Shown here: positions 53,921 to 62,967 of the stretch, piece after piece
How the letters are laid out: the number at the start of each line of letters is the position of its first letter
How positions within the stretch are numbered: the first letter of the stretch is position 1
Assembly (NCBI GenBank): GCA_016930695.1
Contig: JAFGGD010000049.1
Coordinates: forward strand, 1-64,000
Source: Candidatus Eisenbacteria bacterium
GTDB taxonomy: Bacteria > Orphanbacterota > Orphanbacteria > Orphanbacterales > Orphanbacteraceae
DNA length: 64,000 nt
Reading direction: 5' to 3'
Program-made: the position numbers and the translations under genes
The notes under the pieces: model-generated
Database searches by the model: none
The model's input: the letters and a program-made list of their open reading frames with translations, nothing else
Told to the model about the DNA's origin: nothing

Positions 53921-56181
53921 GCTCCTCCCTCCCCGCTCGCGCGGAGCACGATCAGCGTGAAGTCGTCGGCGAAACGGTCGGTGCCGGCGAAACGCGCCAC
54001 GCCGTCCACCACCTCCTGCACGATCCTGCCCGCCTTCTCGCGGCGATGGCGCCGCACCGTTTCGAAGAGCCGCTCCTCGCCGAACTGCTCCTCCCCCTCT
54101 CCCTCCTGCTCGGTCACTCCGTCCGAGTAGAACACGGCCAGGTCTCCCGGTTCGAGAACGACACGCGCCTGGTCGTAACGGATCCCGTCGCTGAAACCGA
54201 GCACCAAGCCCCCTTCGCGGAGGGAGACGATTCGCCCGTCCTCCTTCAGCAGCACCGGGTAGTTATGCCCGCCATTGGTGTAACGGAAAGCGCCCCCCGC
54301 CGGTTCATACACGCCGAAGAAAAAGGTGGCGAACTGCTCCGTCGATGTGGACTGGAAGAGGATCCGGTTCAGCCTCTCCATCAGCCTTCCCGTCTCGAAG
54401 GAGCCGTTGATCTGCACGTGCAGGGCCGCGTGGAGCATGGACATCAACAGCGCGGCCGGGACCCCCTTGCCGGAGACGTCGCCGACGGCGATTCCGAGCC
54501 CGCCGCCGTCGATGGGGATCAGGTCGTAATAGTCGCCGCCGACCTGGCGGCTCGGCAGGTTGAGGGCGGCTACGTCGACGCCCGGAACGGCCAAGCTGCG
54601 GCGCGGCACGATCGATTCCTGGATGGAGCGCGCGAGCGCCAGTTCCTCGTCGACGATCCGCCGCGCCACCGCCTCCTCGTGCATCGCCGCGTTTCGCACC
54701 GCGATCCCCACCTGGGTGGAGAGGATCGAGAGAAGCATCGCGTCCTCGGCGTTGAAACGCCCGCCGGTCACCTTCGGCCCCAGCGCGAGAAAACCGATAC
54801 AGCCGCCGTCGTCGGGAAGCTGGATCGGCACGATCAGCCGAGCGCCGAGACGACGGACCGCCTCCTCCGCCTCGCTCCGCGCGTCCTCGTCGCCGATCTC
54901 TCCGAGAAGGTCGGCGGCGCGCGACGGCTCGTGAAGCCGGGAAATGCGATCCATGAGGGGATGATCGTCGGCGAGCGCCCCGCCGCCGTTTCCGTCGCCG
55001 CCGGCGACGGTGTAGCCCCCGCCCCGCTGCCGGAGGAGGAGCCGCACGCTCTCCAAAGCGAGCGCGTCGCGGATGCTCCGGCCGACCGTCTCGGCGAGGC
55101 GATCGAGATCGAGGATGGCGGTCAGTTCCCGCCCCAGCCGCCGGAGCACCACCCGGTGCGCCGCCCGGTCTCCCGACACGATGTGGTCCACGCTCTGCTC
55201 GATCCTCCCCATGATCGGTTGAAAAAAGACGACCGCCAGCACAAGAAAGAGAGTCTGGAAGATCGGCACGTCCCGGCCGGTCTGCCGGATCAGGCTGTCG
55301 TCGATCTGGCGCGCGGTGAGAAAGAACACGAGCACCATCACGCCCGAAGTGCCGGAGAAGAGAATCGCCCGGCGGATGACGGCGCCCAGGTCGAGGAAGC
55401 TGGTGCGGACGACCGCCCAGGCGATCGATCCGGTGCCCAGAACGAGAGAAGCGGTGAGGAGGATCCCGCGGAGCGCCTCCGGAGTGTCGACGCGGAAGAG
55501 CGTCGGCAACGGGACGGCGACGGCGTAAATGCCGACGCAGGAGCCGAGGCCGAAGAGGATCGCCCGGAGCTGGCGCCGGATCTTGGGCGCCCGCGTGCGC
55601 CGGGCGCTGCCGGCGAGTAGCGCGATGGCGAGGAAGATGGTGACCAGGTCGACGAAGGAGAAGAAGCGGATGTGGACGCGCGCCAGTTGGCGCACGGCGA
55701 CGCCGAAGAGACCGGCGATGAGGTTTACGAGTGAACCGATCCCTCCGGTGGAACCCATCGGCGCTCTGACATCGAAATCGGCGATCGCCGCGCCCGTCCC
55801 GCCGAGGAGGAGCACGAAGGCGACGTGAAAGAGATAGGGGATGTAGAGCATCCACCAGAGCCCTCTCACCCGGCGGAGCACCGCCCGTTCCTTGGGAAAG
55901 ACGAGGGCGAAGAGGAGGAGGGAAGGGAAGAAGAGCTCCCAGATATAAGAGAAGGCGACGATCAGGTCCGGCGCGGCGATGGAGGAGGCGCCGCCGAGGG
56001 AGAGGAGCCGGCCGAGCCCCAGCAGGACCGGGCCGAATCCGCCGAAGAAGAGCATCGCCGCCGAGATCCGGTGGAGACGGCTCCCGGCGTTCTCATGAAG
56101 GATCAGGACGCCGATCAGGAAGACGGCGCCGCCGCAGGCGAGGTAAAGTGTCGCGCCGAAAAGGGTCCAGTCCATGTCCAT
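53917..56181 (-). CDS. Membrane SpoIIE/RsbU-type PP2C phosphatase with GAF domain
   Basis: A 754-residue protein. The N-terminal 330 residues hold about 8 hydrophobic helices (sensor), a GAF-like domain covers about 345-505, and the PP2C/SpoIIE phosphatase about 530-745. Metal-binding motifs are RQVGGDYYDLIP, VGDVSGKGVPAALLM, FYSDGVTE and FADDFTLIVL. In partner switching such phosphatases dephosphorylate the STAS antagonist, which then binds the RsbW-like kinase. Both partners are encoded just upstream (56282-57059). The start ATG 56181 lacks a clear Shine-Dalgarno; a second ATG two codons on is possible. Coupled downstream to the ABC ATPase. Confidence 0.9.
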   Translation of the reverse strand: MDMDWTLFGATLYLACGGAVFLIGVLILHENAGSRLHRISAAMLFFGGFGPVLLGLGRLLSLGGASSIAAPDLIVAFSYIWELFFPSLLLFALVFPKERAVLRRVRGLWWMLYIPYLFHVAFVLLLGGTGAAIADFDVRAPMGSTGGIGSLVNLIAGLFGVAVRQLARVHIRFFSFVDLVTIFLAIALLAGSARRTRAPKIRRQLRAILFGLGSCVGIYAVAVPLPTLFRVDTPEALRGILLTASLVLGTGSIAWAVVRTSFLDLGAVIRRAILFSGTSGVMVLVFFLTARQIDDSLIRQTGRDVPIFQTLFLVLAVVFFQPIMGRIEQSVDHIVSGDRAAHRVVLRRLGRELTAILDLDRLAETVGRSIRDALALESVRLLLRQRGGGYTVAGGDGNGGGALADDHPLMDRISRLHEPSRAADLLGEIGDEDARSEAEEAVRRLGARLIVPIQLPDDGGCIGFLALGPKVTGGRFNAEDAMLLSILSTQVGIAVRNAAMHEEAVARRIVDEELALARSIQESIVPRRSLAVPGVDVAALNLPSRQVGGDYYDLIPIDGGGLGIAVGDVSGKGVPAALLMSMLHAALHVQINGSFETGRLMERLNRILFQSTSTEQFATFFFGVYEPAGGAFRYTNGGHNYPVLLKEDGRIVSLREGGLVLGFSDGIRYDQARVVLEPGDLAVFYSDGVTEQEGEGEEQFGEERLFETVRRHRREKAGRIVQEVVDGVARFAGTDRFADDFTLIVLRASGEGGA

Positions 56182-56281
56182 GCGCCGGCGGCGATCGGGT
56201 GCCGCCCGAGCGGCTCGATCGGGGCCGGGCCTCCTTCCGAGCGGAATACGCGCCCCGGGACCGTTCGGTTCCCGGGCGGGA

Positions 56282-56710
56282 TTATCTCAGCTTCTTCATC
56301 ATGTGCACGGTCGTGCCCCGGGCCGGTTCGAACCGGAAGGCCACGTCGTCCATGTAGCTCCTCATGATGAAGATGCCCCGCCCGCGAACCCGCATCAGGT
56401 TTTCCTGTAGAACCGGGTCCTCGAGCAGGCCCGGATCGAAACCGGTGCCCTCGTCGCTCACGTCGACTTCGATCCTCTCCGATGAGGCGAGGAACCGAAC
56501 CCGGACCCTTTTCCGCACGTCCTGATGGTTCCCATGCTCGATCGCGTTGGTGGCCGCCTCGATCACCGAGTTGTTGACGGCGTTTCGAACATCCTCGTCC
56601 AAGCCCAGGCGTCCCGTGATCTCCTCGGACACCGCGTCGATCACGGACAGATAGTCCATCAGGCTCGGAACGGAAAGGTCCACCCGCCCCGAAGATTCGG
56701 TTTGCTCCAT
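56282..56710 (-). CDS. RsbW-like anti-sigma/serine kinase (HATPase_c)
   Basis: A 142-residue cytoplasmic protein with the GHKL ATP-binding set: N-box NNSVIEAATNAIEHGNH, G1 VDVSDEGTGFDP and G2 RGRGIFIMRSYMD. Known: such proteins phosphorylate an STAS antagonist and hold a sigma factor or other target. No sigma factor is encoded nearby, so the output is unknown. It starts 4 bases after the STAS gene stop; GGCGAG upstream is a weak ribosome site. Confidence 0.9.
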   Translation of the reverse strand: MEQTESSGRVDLSVPSLMDYLSVIDAVSEEITGRLGLDEDVRNAVNNSVIEAATNAIEHGNHQDVRKRVRVRFLASSERIEVDVSDEGTGFDPGLLEDPVLQENLMRVRGRGIFIMRSYMDDVAFRFEPARGTTVHMMKKLR

Positions 56711-56714
56711 GGAA

Positions 56715-57059
56715 TCACTCGCCGCCGAAGCTGGCCACCGCCTCGTCCTCGTTGGGATAGCTCTCGAACACCGTCGCGAGCTTGGTGATCATGAAAATCG
56801 ACTGCACCCGCTCCGCCACGCTGGTCAGCTTCAGCTGCCCGCCGGCGTTCTTCACCGACGTATAGCCGGAGATCAGAATCCCGAGGCCGGTGGAGTTGAT
56901 CCAGTTCAGCGAACTGAGGTTCACGACGATCTTTTTCCTATCGCTCGTCAACAGATCCTTGATCGTGTCGTGGAAGAGCGCCGCGTCGGGCCCGCCCATC
57001 AGCTTGCCGGACAGCTCGAGTATGATCACGTCTCCCACTTCGCGTCGCTTCAGATTCAC
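56715..57059 (-). CDS. Anti-sigma factor antagonist (STAS domain)
   Basis: A 114-residue STAS protein (RsbV/SpoIIAA-like). The phosphorylatable serine is S56 in SLNWINSTGLGILISGY, preceded by KKIVVNLSS. The start is GTG 57059, overlapping the rluD stop (GTGA), with GGGAGAG upstream. With the kinase and phosphatase genes that follow, it completes a partner-switching trio. Confidence 0.93.
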   Translation of the reverse strand: MNLKRREVGDVIILELSGKLMGGPDAALFHDTIKDLLTSDRKKIVVNLSSLNWINSTGLGILISGYTSVKNAGGQLKLTSVAERVQSIFMITKLATVFESYPNEDEAVASFGGE

Positions 57060-58102
57060 TTGCTCTCCCTCCTGCTCGTAAGGAAATCATTTCCGGTCCG
57101 GTCACCGGCGCCCCCCGGAGCCCGGTCGTCCTCCCGTAAAAAAGCCAACAGCCCGCGCATGTCCTCCGGCGGCTCGGCCGTGAAAGAGAGCGCCTCGCCC
57201 GTCCGCGGATGTCGAAAACGCAGGCGCCAGGCGTGCAGCGCCTGCCGATCGATGCGGGCGAGCGCCCGCGCCGCCGAGCGCCGCCTATCCGACGCGATTC
57301 CCCGGAGCGCCTTCCGCCTCCCTCCGTAGACCGGGTCGCCGAACACCGGATGCCCGGTGTGGGCGAAGTGCACCCGGATCTGGTGGGTACGGCCCGTCTC
57401 CAGCCTCACCTCGATCCAAGAGGCATACCGGAACCGCTCCCTCGTTGTAAACCGAGAGAGTGCCCTCTTCCCCTCGGCGAGCACGGCGATCTTCCGCCGG
57501 TCCTTTTTCGACCGACCGAGGGAAGCCTCGATGGTCCCCTCCTCCGGCGTCCCCCCCCAAACCACCGCCTGATAACGACGCTCCACCTCTCGGTCCCGGA
57601 TCGCCGCGGCGAGCCCCACGTATGATTCGCGTGTCTTCGCCGCCACCAGCAGCCCGGAAGTGAGTTTGTCCAGGCGATGCACGATTCCCGGACGGGTGTC
57701 GCCGCCCAGGTCGGCCAGTGCGCCGCAGTGGTGCAGAAGCGCCTGGACAAGCGTTCCCTCATGCACCCCCACCCCCGGATGGACCACCATCCCCGCCGGC
57801 TTGTTCACCACCACGAGGTCGTCGTCCTCGTAACGAACGTCCAGCGGGATCGCCTCCGGCTCGAGCCGGGAGGGTTGCGGCGCCGGCACCTCCGCCTCGA
57901 CCCTCTCCCCGCCGCGAAGCGCCCGCCCGGGCCGGCACGGCTTCCCGTCGACGAGCACCCGCCCCTCCCGGATCAGGCGCTGGCCGAAAGCGCGCGAAGG
58001 AACCACGCCCCGCTCGGCGAGGAACACGTCCAGACGGACCGGCTCCCCATCAGGGACCCGGAGGGCTTTCACCTCCCCCTTCAGGCCGGGGCTCTCGGAC
58101 AT
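57056..58102 (-). CDS. rluD: 23S rRNA pseudouridine synthase, RluD type
   Basis: A 348-residue RluA-family synthase. An S4 RNA-binding domain covers about 20-80 (RLDVFLAE, SRAFGQRLIREGRVLVDGK). The catalytic core has DLVVVNKPAGMVVHPG and RPGIVHRLDKLTSGLLV with catalytic Asp145, then TGRTHQIRVHFAHTGHP. It would modify helix 69 of 23S rRNA if a true RluD. ATG 58102 with GGGAG upstream lies inside the end of lspA (53-base overlap). Confidence 0.93.
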   Translation of the reverse strand: MSESPGLKGEVKALRVPDGEPVRLDVFLAERGVVPSRAFGQRLIREGRVLVDGKPCRPGRALRGGERVEAEVPAPQPSRLEPEAIPLDVRYEDDDLVVVNKPAGMVVHPGVGVHEGTLVQALLHHCGALADLGGDTRPGIVHRLDKLTSGLLVAAKTRESYVGLAAAIRDREVERRYQAVVWGGTPEEGTIEASLGRSKKDRRKIAVLAEGKRALSRFTTRERFRYASWIEVRLETGRTHQIRVHFAHTGHPVFGDPVYGGRRKALRGIASDRRRSAARALARIDRQALHAWRLRFRHPRTGEALSFTAEPPEDMRGLLAFLREDDRAPGGAGDRTGNDFLTSRRESK

Positions 58103-58574
58103 GGGCGTCTCCCTTCGGGAGCGAGATCAAGAGAAACAGGCCGACCCCGACCACCACGGCGATGTCCGCCACGTTAAACACCGGCCAACGCAGGCCGCCG
58201 ACGCCGAAATCGAGGAAATCCACCACCCGCTCCAGGCGGATCCGGTCGATCAGATTCCCGAGTGCGCCGCCCAGCACCAGACCGTAGGCGATCCGGCTCC
58301 GGCCGGCGGCGGGATAGCGCCAGGCCGCCGCGAGAAGAAGGACCACGGCTGCCGTCGAGAGAGCGGTGAAGGCGGCGCCGGCGCCGCGAAAGAGGCCGAA
58401 GGCGCCGCCCGGGTTCTGGACGTGGGTCAGGCGGAAGAAACCGCCGATCACGTCGATCGACTCGCCGAGCGCGAGTGAGCGCTCCACGACTCCCTTCGCC
58501 GCCTGATCGAGGAGAACGGAAGCGAGCGCGACGAGAAGCATCGCCCAAAGGCTCCCGCGTTCGGAGTGACTCAC
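58050..58574 (-). CDS. lspA: Lipoprotein signal peptidase II
   Basis: A 174-residue inner-membrane aspartyl protease that removes signal peptides from prolipoproteins. Motifs are LLDQAAKGVVE, THVQNPGGAFGLFRG, GALGNLIDRIRLERVVDFLDF and WPVFNVADIAVVVG, which carry the two catalytic Asp and the conserved Asn. Four hydrophobic helices. The start is GTG 58574, overlapping the DksA-like stop (GTGA). Its clients in this window include the SpoIID-like and sulfatase-fold lipoproteins. The tail after the last helix is proline/glycine-rich and overlaps the rluD start. Confidence 0.95.
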   Translation of the reverse strand: MSHSERGSLWAMLLVALASVLLDQAAKGVVERSLALGESIDVIGGFFRLTHVQNPGGAFGLFRGAGAAFTALSTAAVVLLLAAAWRYPAAGRSRIAYGLVLGGALGNLIDRIRLERVVDFLDFGVGGLRWPVFNVADIAVVVGVGLFLLISLPKGDAHVREPRPEGGGESPPGP

Positions 58575-58945
58575 TTTTTCGCCTCTTCCTCCTTCTCCTT
58601 GCAGGCGGAGCAGAGGCGCGCGTGAGGAACCACCTCCAGGCGGCTCGGGTTGATCTCGCCCCCACAGCTCTCGCAGACTCCGAAGGTGCCGGCGTGAATC
58701 CGGTCCAAGGCGCGATCGATGTGATAGAGAAGCCGGGTGTCGCGGGAGGCGAAATGGAACCGTTTCTCGCGCTCGTTCGCGTCGGTGCCCAGATCCGCCA
58801 TGTGGAACGAGTAGGCCGACAGGTCTCCCGAGGCGTCCCGCTGGGTCAGCCCCGCCGCCTCTTCGTGATCCTGCATGTCCCGGAGGATCTTCTCCCGCTC
58901 CTCCACCAACCGCTTCTCGAAATGATCGAGTTCCTTCTTGTTCAC
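58571..58945 (-). CDS. DksA/TraR-family zinc-finger protein
   Basis: A 124-residue protein: an N-terminal coiled coil (about 1-80) and a C4 zinc finger, C91-x2-C94 (GVCESCGGEI) and C112-x2-C115 (LCSACKEK). It has the layout of DksA-type RNA polymerase secondary-channel regulators. The coiled-coil tip holds DLSAYSFHMADLGTD, resembling the short DksA relatives often found between ileS and lspA in other bacteria. GTG 58945 with GGGGGAG upstream. Between ileS (15 bases) and lspA (overlap). Confidence 0.9.
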   Translation of the reverse strand: MNKKELDHFEKRLVEEREKILRDMQDHEEAAGLTQRDASGDLSAYSFHMADLGTDANEREKRFHFASRDTRLLYHIDRALDRIHAGTFGVCESCGGEINPSRLEVVPHARLCSACKEKEEEAKK

Positions 58946-58960
58946 AGACTCCCCCGCTTT

Positions 58961-61900
58961 CTATCCCTCCGGGTTCGAGGGAACCCTCTCGATGGCGATC
59001 CGGGTCCGTTCGCCGTTCAAATCCCAATCCCGCGCGCTCTCCCCCTCACCGTCGCCGACGGCGAGGACATCGGAAAGCGTGTCGGTGCGGATCTGGTCCG
59101 CGAACCGGTCGATGGCGCGAATCAGGCGTTCGCCGCCGCGGTAGGTCACGCGGATCCGGTCGACGACCTCGAATCCGGCCTCTTTACGCATAAACTGGAT
59201 TTTGTTGACCATCTCCCGCGCGAAACCCTCCTGAAGGAGGTCCTCGTCGAGACTCACGTTCAGGAAGACCGTGGCGGTTTCGCTCCGCTCCATCTCGAAG
59301 TCGCCGGCGCCTCGCTCCTCGATCTCGAGGTGCTCCGGGCGGAGGGCGACCTTCTCGCCGTCCACCGTCACGTCCGCGGCGCCGTCGTCACGGATCGAGC
59401 GGATCACGTCGCTCGGAAGAGCGCGGATCGTCTCGGCCACACGGCCGGCGCGCTTTCCGAATTCGGGGCCGAGGGCGGAGAAAACCGGCTTGGCGACCAG
59501 CTCGATCCATGGATCGGCGCCGGCGACGATCTCCAGTTCCCGGGCGTTCAGCTCTTCGCGGATCGTCTCCCGAACGCTCGCGAAGCCGTCGGTCGATTCC
59601 CCCTCGGGGAGGGCGATCACGATCCGGCCGACCGGCTGGCGGGTCTTGATGGAGACGCGGGTGCGGACCGAGCGGCCGAGGGTCACCGCCTCGCGGGCGA
59701 TCCCCATGACACGCTCCAGCGCGGGATCGACCGCCTCGTCGTCCGCCTCCGGATAAGGGGCGAGGTGGACCGACTCGGCGGCGCCGGGAAGCGCGCCCGC
59801 CGCCAGGTCGCCGTAGATCTCCTCCGCCACGAAGGGGACCATCGGCGCGATCAGGCGGGACACCGTCTCCAGCGATTCGAAAAGGGTTTCGAACGCAGCC
59901 CGCTTGTCGCCGTCCAGTTCTCCCTTCCAGAAGCGCTTCCGGTTCCGGCGCACGTACCAGTTGGAGAGGTCGTCGATGACGAAGTCCTGCACCGCCCGCG
60001 CGGCGCGGGTGAGGTCGTAGCGGTCCAAGCACCCCCGGGTCTCACGCACCGTGGAATGGAGTCGGGAGCGGATCCAGCGGTCCGTCACGGTGCGGTCCGC
60101 GCCGGCGGCGGGCGCCGCGTCGGGCCGCCAGCCGTCCAGGCCGGCGTAGAGCCGGTGGAAGGAGTGGGTGTTCCGGAGCGTGTCCAGGAAGCGGCGGCCC
60201 ACCTCGCCGAGCGCCTCGACGCTGAACCGGCGGGGGAGCCAGAGGGGCGCCGCCCAGAGCAGATACCAGCGGAGCGCGTCGGCGCCGTATTTCTCCAAGA
60301 TCATCCAGGGATCGACCACGTTCCCCTTCGACTTGGACATCTTCTTCCCCTCTTCGTCGAGGATCAGCCCGATGCTGAAACAGCTGCGGTAGCAGCTCTC
60401 GCCGGAGACGTGGGTGGAGATGGCGAGCAGGCTGTGGAACCAGCCGCGGGTCTGGTCGAGCCCTTCACAGATAAACTGCGCGGGGAATTGGTCCTCGAAT
60501 ATCCCGCTCCCGTCGAACGGGAAGTGGTACTGCGCGTAGGGCATGGCGCCGGAGTCGAACCAGACGTCGATCACCTCCGGTACGCGGCGCATCACGCCGC
60601 CGCATTTCGGGCACGCGAGCTCGATCCGATCCACGTAGGGCCGGTGCAGGTCGATCGGCTCCGGAAGGGGCTCCGTCGCCGCCTCGCGGAGTTCCGCCAC
60701 GCTCCCCACGCTCGTCCTGTGGTCGCAGGCGCCGCAGATCCAGACGTTCAGCGGCGTCCCCCAGAAGCGGTCCCGGCTGAGGCACCAGTCCACGTTGTTC
60801 TCGAGCCAGCGCCCGAACCGGTTCGCCCCCACTTCCGGCGGGAACCAATCGATCTTCGCGTTCTCCTCGATCAGGCGGTCCCGGAAGGCGGTGGTTTGGA
60901 TGAACCAGCTCTCCCGGGCGTAATAGAGAAGCGGCGTGGAGCAACGCCAACAATGCGGGTAGCTGTGCGTCACGTCCTCTTCCGCGAAGAGGAGGCCGCG
61001 GCCGCGGAGGTTCTCGATGATGTCCGGGTCCGCCTCCTTCACAGGCCGGCCCGCCCAGGGCTCCACGGCGTCCATGAATCGCCCGGTGTGGTCGACCAGG
61101 CTGATCACCGGGAGTCCCTCCTCCCGGCCGACCCGGTAATCGTCTTCGCCGTAGGCGGGGGCGATGTGCACGATGCCGGTCCCCTCGTCGAGACTGACGA
61201 AATCGCCGCCGATCACCCGCCACGCTTTCTCGTCCTCCGCCGCGAAGGGGAAGAGCCTTTCGTAGCGAGCCCCGACCAGTTCCGCGCCCGAGAAACGGCG
61301 GAGGATCCGCGGCGTTTCCGAAAAGACGTGGGGAATCCGCGCCTCGGCGAGCACCAGCCGTTCCCCTTTCCAGGAGACTTCGGCGTAGGTTTCGCGGAGG
61401 GCGACGGCGATCGCCGCGTTGGAGGGGAGCGTCCAAGGAGTGGTCGTCCAGACGAGGAAGCTCCTCTCCGGGTCGTCGGCGTCGCGCATCCGCACCGTGA
61501 TCGAAGGGTCGACCACGTCGGCGTACCCCTGGGAAACCTCGTGGCTCGAGAGCGGCGTGCCGCAGCGCGGGCAGTAGGGGACCACTTTGTGCCCCAAGTA
61601 CATCAGGCCCGCGTCCCAGAAACGCCGCAGCAGACTCCAGACCGATTCGATGTAGTCGTTGGTGCACGTGATGTAGGGGGCCTTCATGTCCACCCAGTAA
61701 CCGATCCGGTCGGACATGCGCTCCCACTCATCGGCGAAACGGAAGACGCGGGACCGGCACTTCTCGTTGAACTTCTCGATGCCGTACTCCTCGATCTCCC
61801 CCTTGCCGTTGAAACCGAGTTCCTTCTCCACCTCGATCTCCACGGGGAGGCCGTGGGTGTCCCATCCCCCCTTGCGGACGACGCGGTGGCCGAGCATCGT

Positions 61901-62125
61901 TTGATAGCGGCAGACCAGGTCCTTCACGACCCGGGCGGTGGCGTGGTGGATACCGGGATGGGCGTTCGCCGTCGGCGGGCCTTCGTAGAAGACGAAGCTC
62001 GACGCCGCCTCCCGCTCCAGGCTCTTCCGGAAAATCCCGCGTTCCTTCCAGAAACGGAGAATCGCTTCTTCCCGCTCCGGGACCGACCGGGCGTTCTTCT
62101 CGGTGGTGCTTTTTGTTTCGCTCAT
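58961..62125 (-). CDS. ileS: Isoleucyl-tRNA synthetase, type 2 (eukaryote-like)
   Basis: A 1054-residue class I synthetase that charges tRNA-Ile. The HIGH motif is HPGIHH (56-61) and the KMSKS loop is EGKKMSKSKGNVVDP (about 590-600). Zinc-like pairs are YCPRCGTPLSS and CPKCGGVMRR, and the editing region contains WTTTPWTLPSNAA. The segment WDTHGLPVEIEVEKELGF and the C-terminal extension mark the IleS2 class of eukaryotes and some bacteria, which tends to be insensitive to mupirocin. ATG 62125 was chosen by homology; the ribosome site is weak (GAG). Followed after 15 bases by the DksA-like gene. Confidence 0.96.
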   Translation of the reverse strand: MSETKSTTEKNARSVPEREEAILRFWKERGIFRKSLEREAASSFVFYEGPPTANAHPGIHHATARVVKDLVCRYQTMLGHRVVRKGGWDTHGLPVEIEVEKELGFNGKGEIEEYGIEKFNEKCRSRVFRFADEWERMSDRIGYWVDMKAPYITCTNDYIESVWSLLRRFWDAGLMYLGHKVVPYCPRCGTPLSSHEVSQGYADVVDPSITVRMRDADDPERSFLVWTTTPWTLPSNAAIAVALRETYAEVSWKGERLVLAEARIPHVFSETPRILRRFSGAELVGARYERLFPFAAEDEKAWRVIGGDFVSLDEGTGIVHIAPAYGEDDYRVGREEGLPVISLVDHTGRFMDAVEPWAGRPVKEADPDIIENLRGRGLLFAEEDVTHSYPHCWRCSTPLLYYARESWFIQTTAFRDRLIEENAKIDWFPPEVGANRFGRWLENNVDWCLSRDRFWGTPLNVWICGACDHRTSVGSVAELREAATEPLPEPIDLHRPYVDRIELACPKCGGVMRRVPEVIDVWFDSGAMPYAQYHFPFDGSGIFEDQFPAQFICEGLDQTRGWFHSLLAISTHVSGESCYRSCFSIGLILDEEGKKMSKSKGNVVDPWMILEKYGADALRWYLLWAAPLWLPRRFSVEALGEVGRRFLDTLRNTHSFHRLYAGLDGWRPDAAPAAGADRTVTDRWIRSRLHSTVRETRGCLDRYDLTRAARAVQDFVIDDLSNWYVRRNRKRFWKGELDGDKRAAFETLFESLETVSRLIAPMVPFVAEEIYGDLAAGALPGAAESVHLAPYPEADDEAVDPALERVMGIAREAVTLGRSVRTRVSIKTRQPVGRIVIALPEGESTDGFASVRETIREELNARELEIVAGADPWIELVAKPVFSALGPEFGKRAGRVAETIRALPSDVIRSIRDDGAADVTVDGEKVALRPEHLEIEERGAGDFEMERSETATVFLNVSLDEDLLQEGFAREMVNKIQFMRKEAGFEVVDRIRVTYRGGERLIRAIDRFADQIRTDTLSDVLAVGDGEGESARDWDLNGERTRIAIERVPSNPEG

Positions 62126-62186
62126 GACTCGATCGACAGGCCGGTCCCCACGCGTTCCGGTTCGCGGAGCGGCGGGGTCGGCGCGG

Positions 62187-62849
62187 TTAGCGTTCTTCGT
62201 CGACGGGTTCGGGGGCGTAGGACGCGGGTGATTCCCCGGGGACCGATTCCCGATCCGGGATCCGCTCCCCGTCCACCTCCCCCACCGCGCCCCGAACCGT
62301 TTCAACCGCCTCCGATTCGATCCGCTCCCCCTCCGCTTCGATCTCGTCGAAGAGAGCGCGCTGGATCTCGTCGAGACGGCGCAGGTCTTCGTCCCCTTCG
62401 TACTCGACGCGCTTCAGGTCGAGCATCTTGAGCTGCGTCTCCACGAGCAGCCGGAACCGGGCCAGGAAATCGCGGCGCTGTTTCGCCAGATCGGTGAGGT
62501 CGTTGCGGACCCCCTCGAGGATCCCCCGAGCGGACTGGATCGTGCGCTGGGCGCGCAGGTCCGCCTGCTTCATCCGCAGCTCCACCTCCTGATCCGTGTT
62601 CGCTTTGGTCTCCCGTGCCACCTTCTCGGCGGTGACCAGGGCGTTGCGGAGCGCTTCCTCGATGCGCCGGTAGTTCTCGAGCTGCACCTCAAGGGTGTTC
62701 ATGCGGTCCCGGAGGTCCCGGTTCTCCTGAACCAGCCGCTCCACCTGTTCCGCCACCATCTCGAGAAAACCGCCGACCTCCTGCTCGTCCAAGCCGCGGA
62801 GCGCCTTGCGGAAGGTCTGTTTTCGGATGTCGAGGGGAGAGATCTTCAT
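62187..62849 (-). CDS. DivIVA-domain coiled-coil protein
   Basis: A 220-residue cytoplasmic protein. The N-terminus MKISPLDIRKQTFRKALRGL, then LDEQEVGGFLEMVAEQVERL, is the DivIVA membrane/curvature-binding domain. A long coiled coil (about 40-170) and an acidic Glu/Pro tail follow. DivIVA proteins mark poles or septa and recruit wall-synthesis partners; the role here is inferred. ATG 62849 with GGAGG at 9 bases is preferred over an ATG seven codons upstream. Its position after yggT and before ileS is a common gene order. Confidence 0.9.
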   Translation of the reverse strand: MKISPLDIRKQTFRKALRGLDEQEVGGFLEMVAEQVERLVQENRDLRDRMNTLEVQLENYRRIEEALRNALVTAEKVARETKANTDQEVELRMKQADLRAQRTIQSARGILEGVRNDLTDLAKQRRDFLARFRLLVETQLKMLDLKRVEYEGDEDLRRLDEIQRALFDEIEAEGERIESEAVETVRGAVGEVDGERIPDRESVPGESPASYAPEPVDEER

Positions 62850-62967
62850 GGGCGAAGCCCTCCTGCCCATATGGAGTTCAAATGATCGCTCAGAATAGAC
62901 GATCCCCCGCTTCCTTCCAAGGAAAATCGGGGTTCGGCGGCGGGATCGATCCCCGGCCGAATATACC

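Noticed and set aside
58475-62431. Plus-strand frame of 1318 codons over ileS
   Set aside because: Antisense shadow of ileS and DksA-like genes; no signal, motif or ribosome site.
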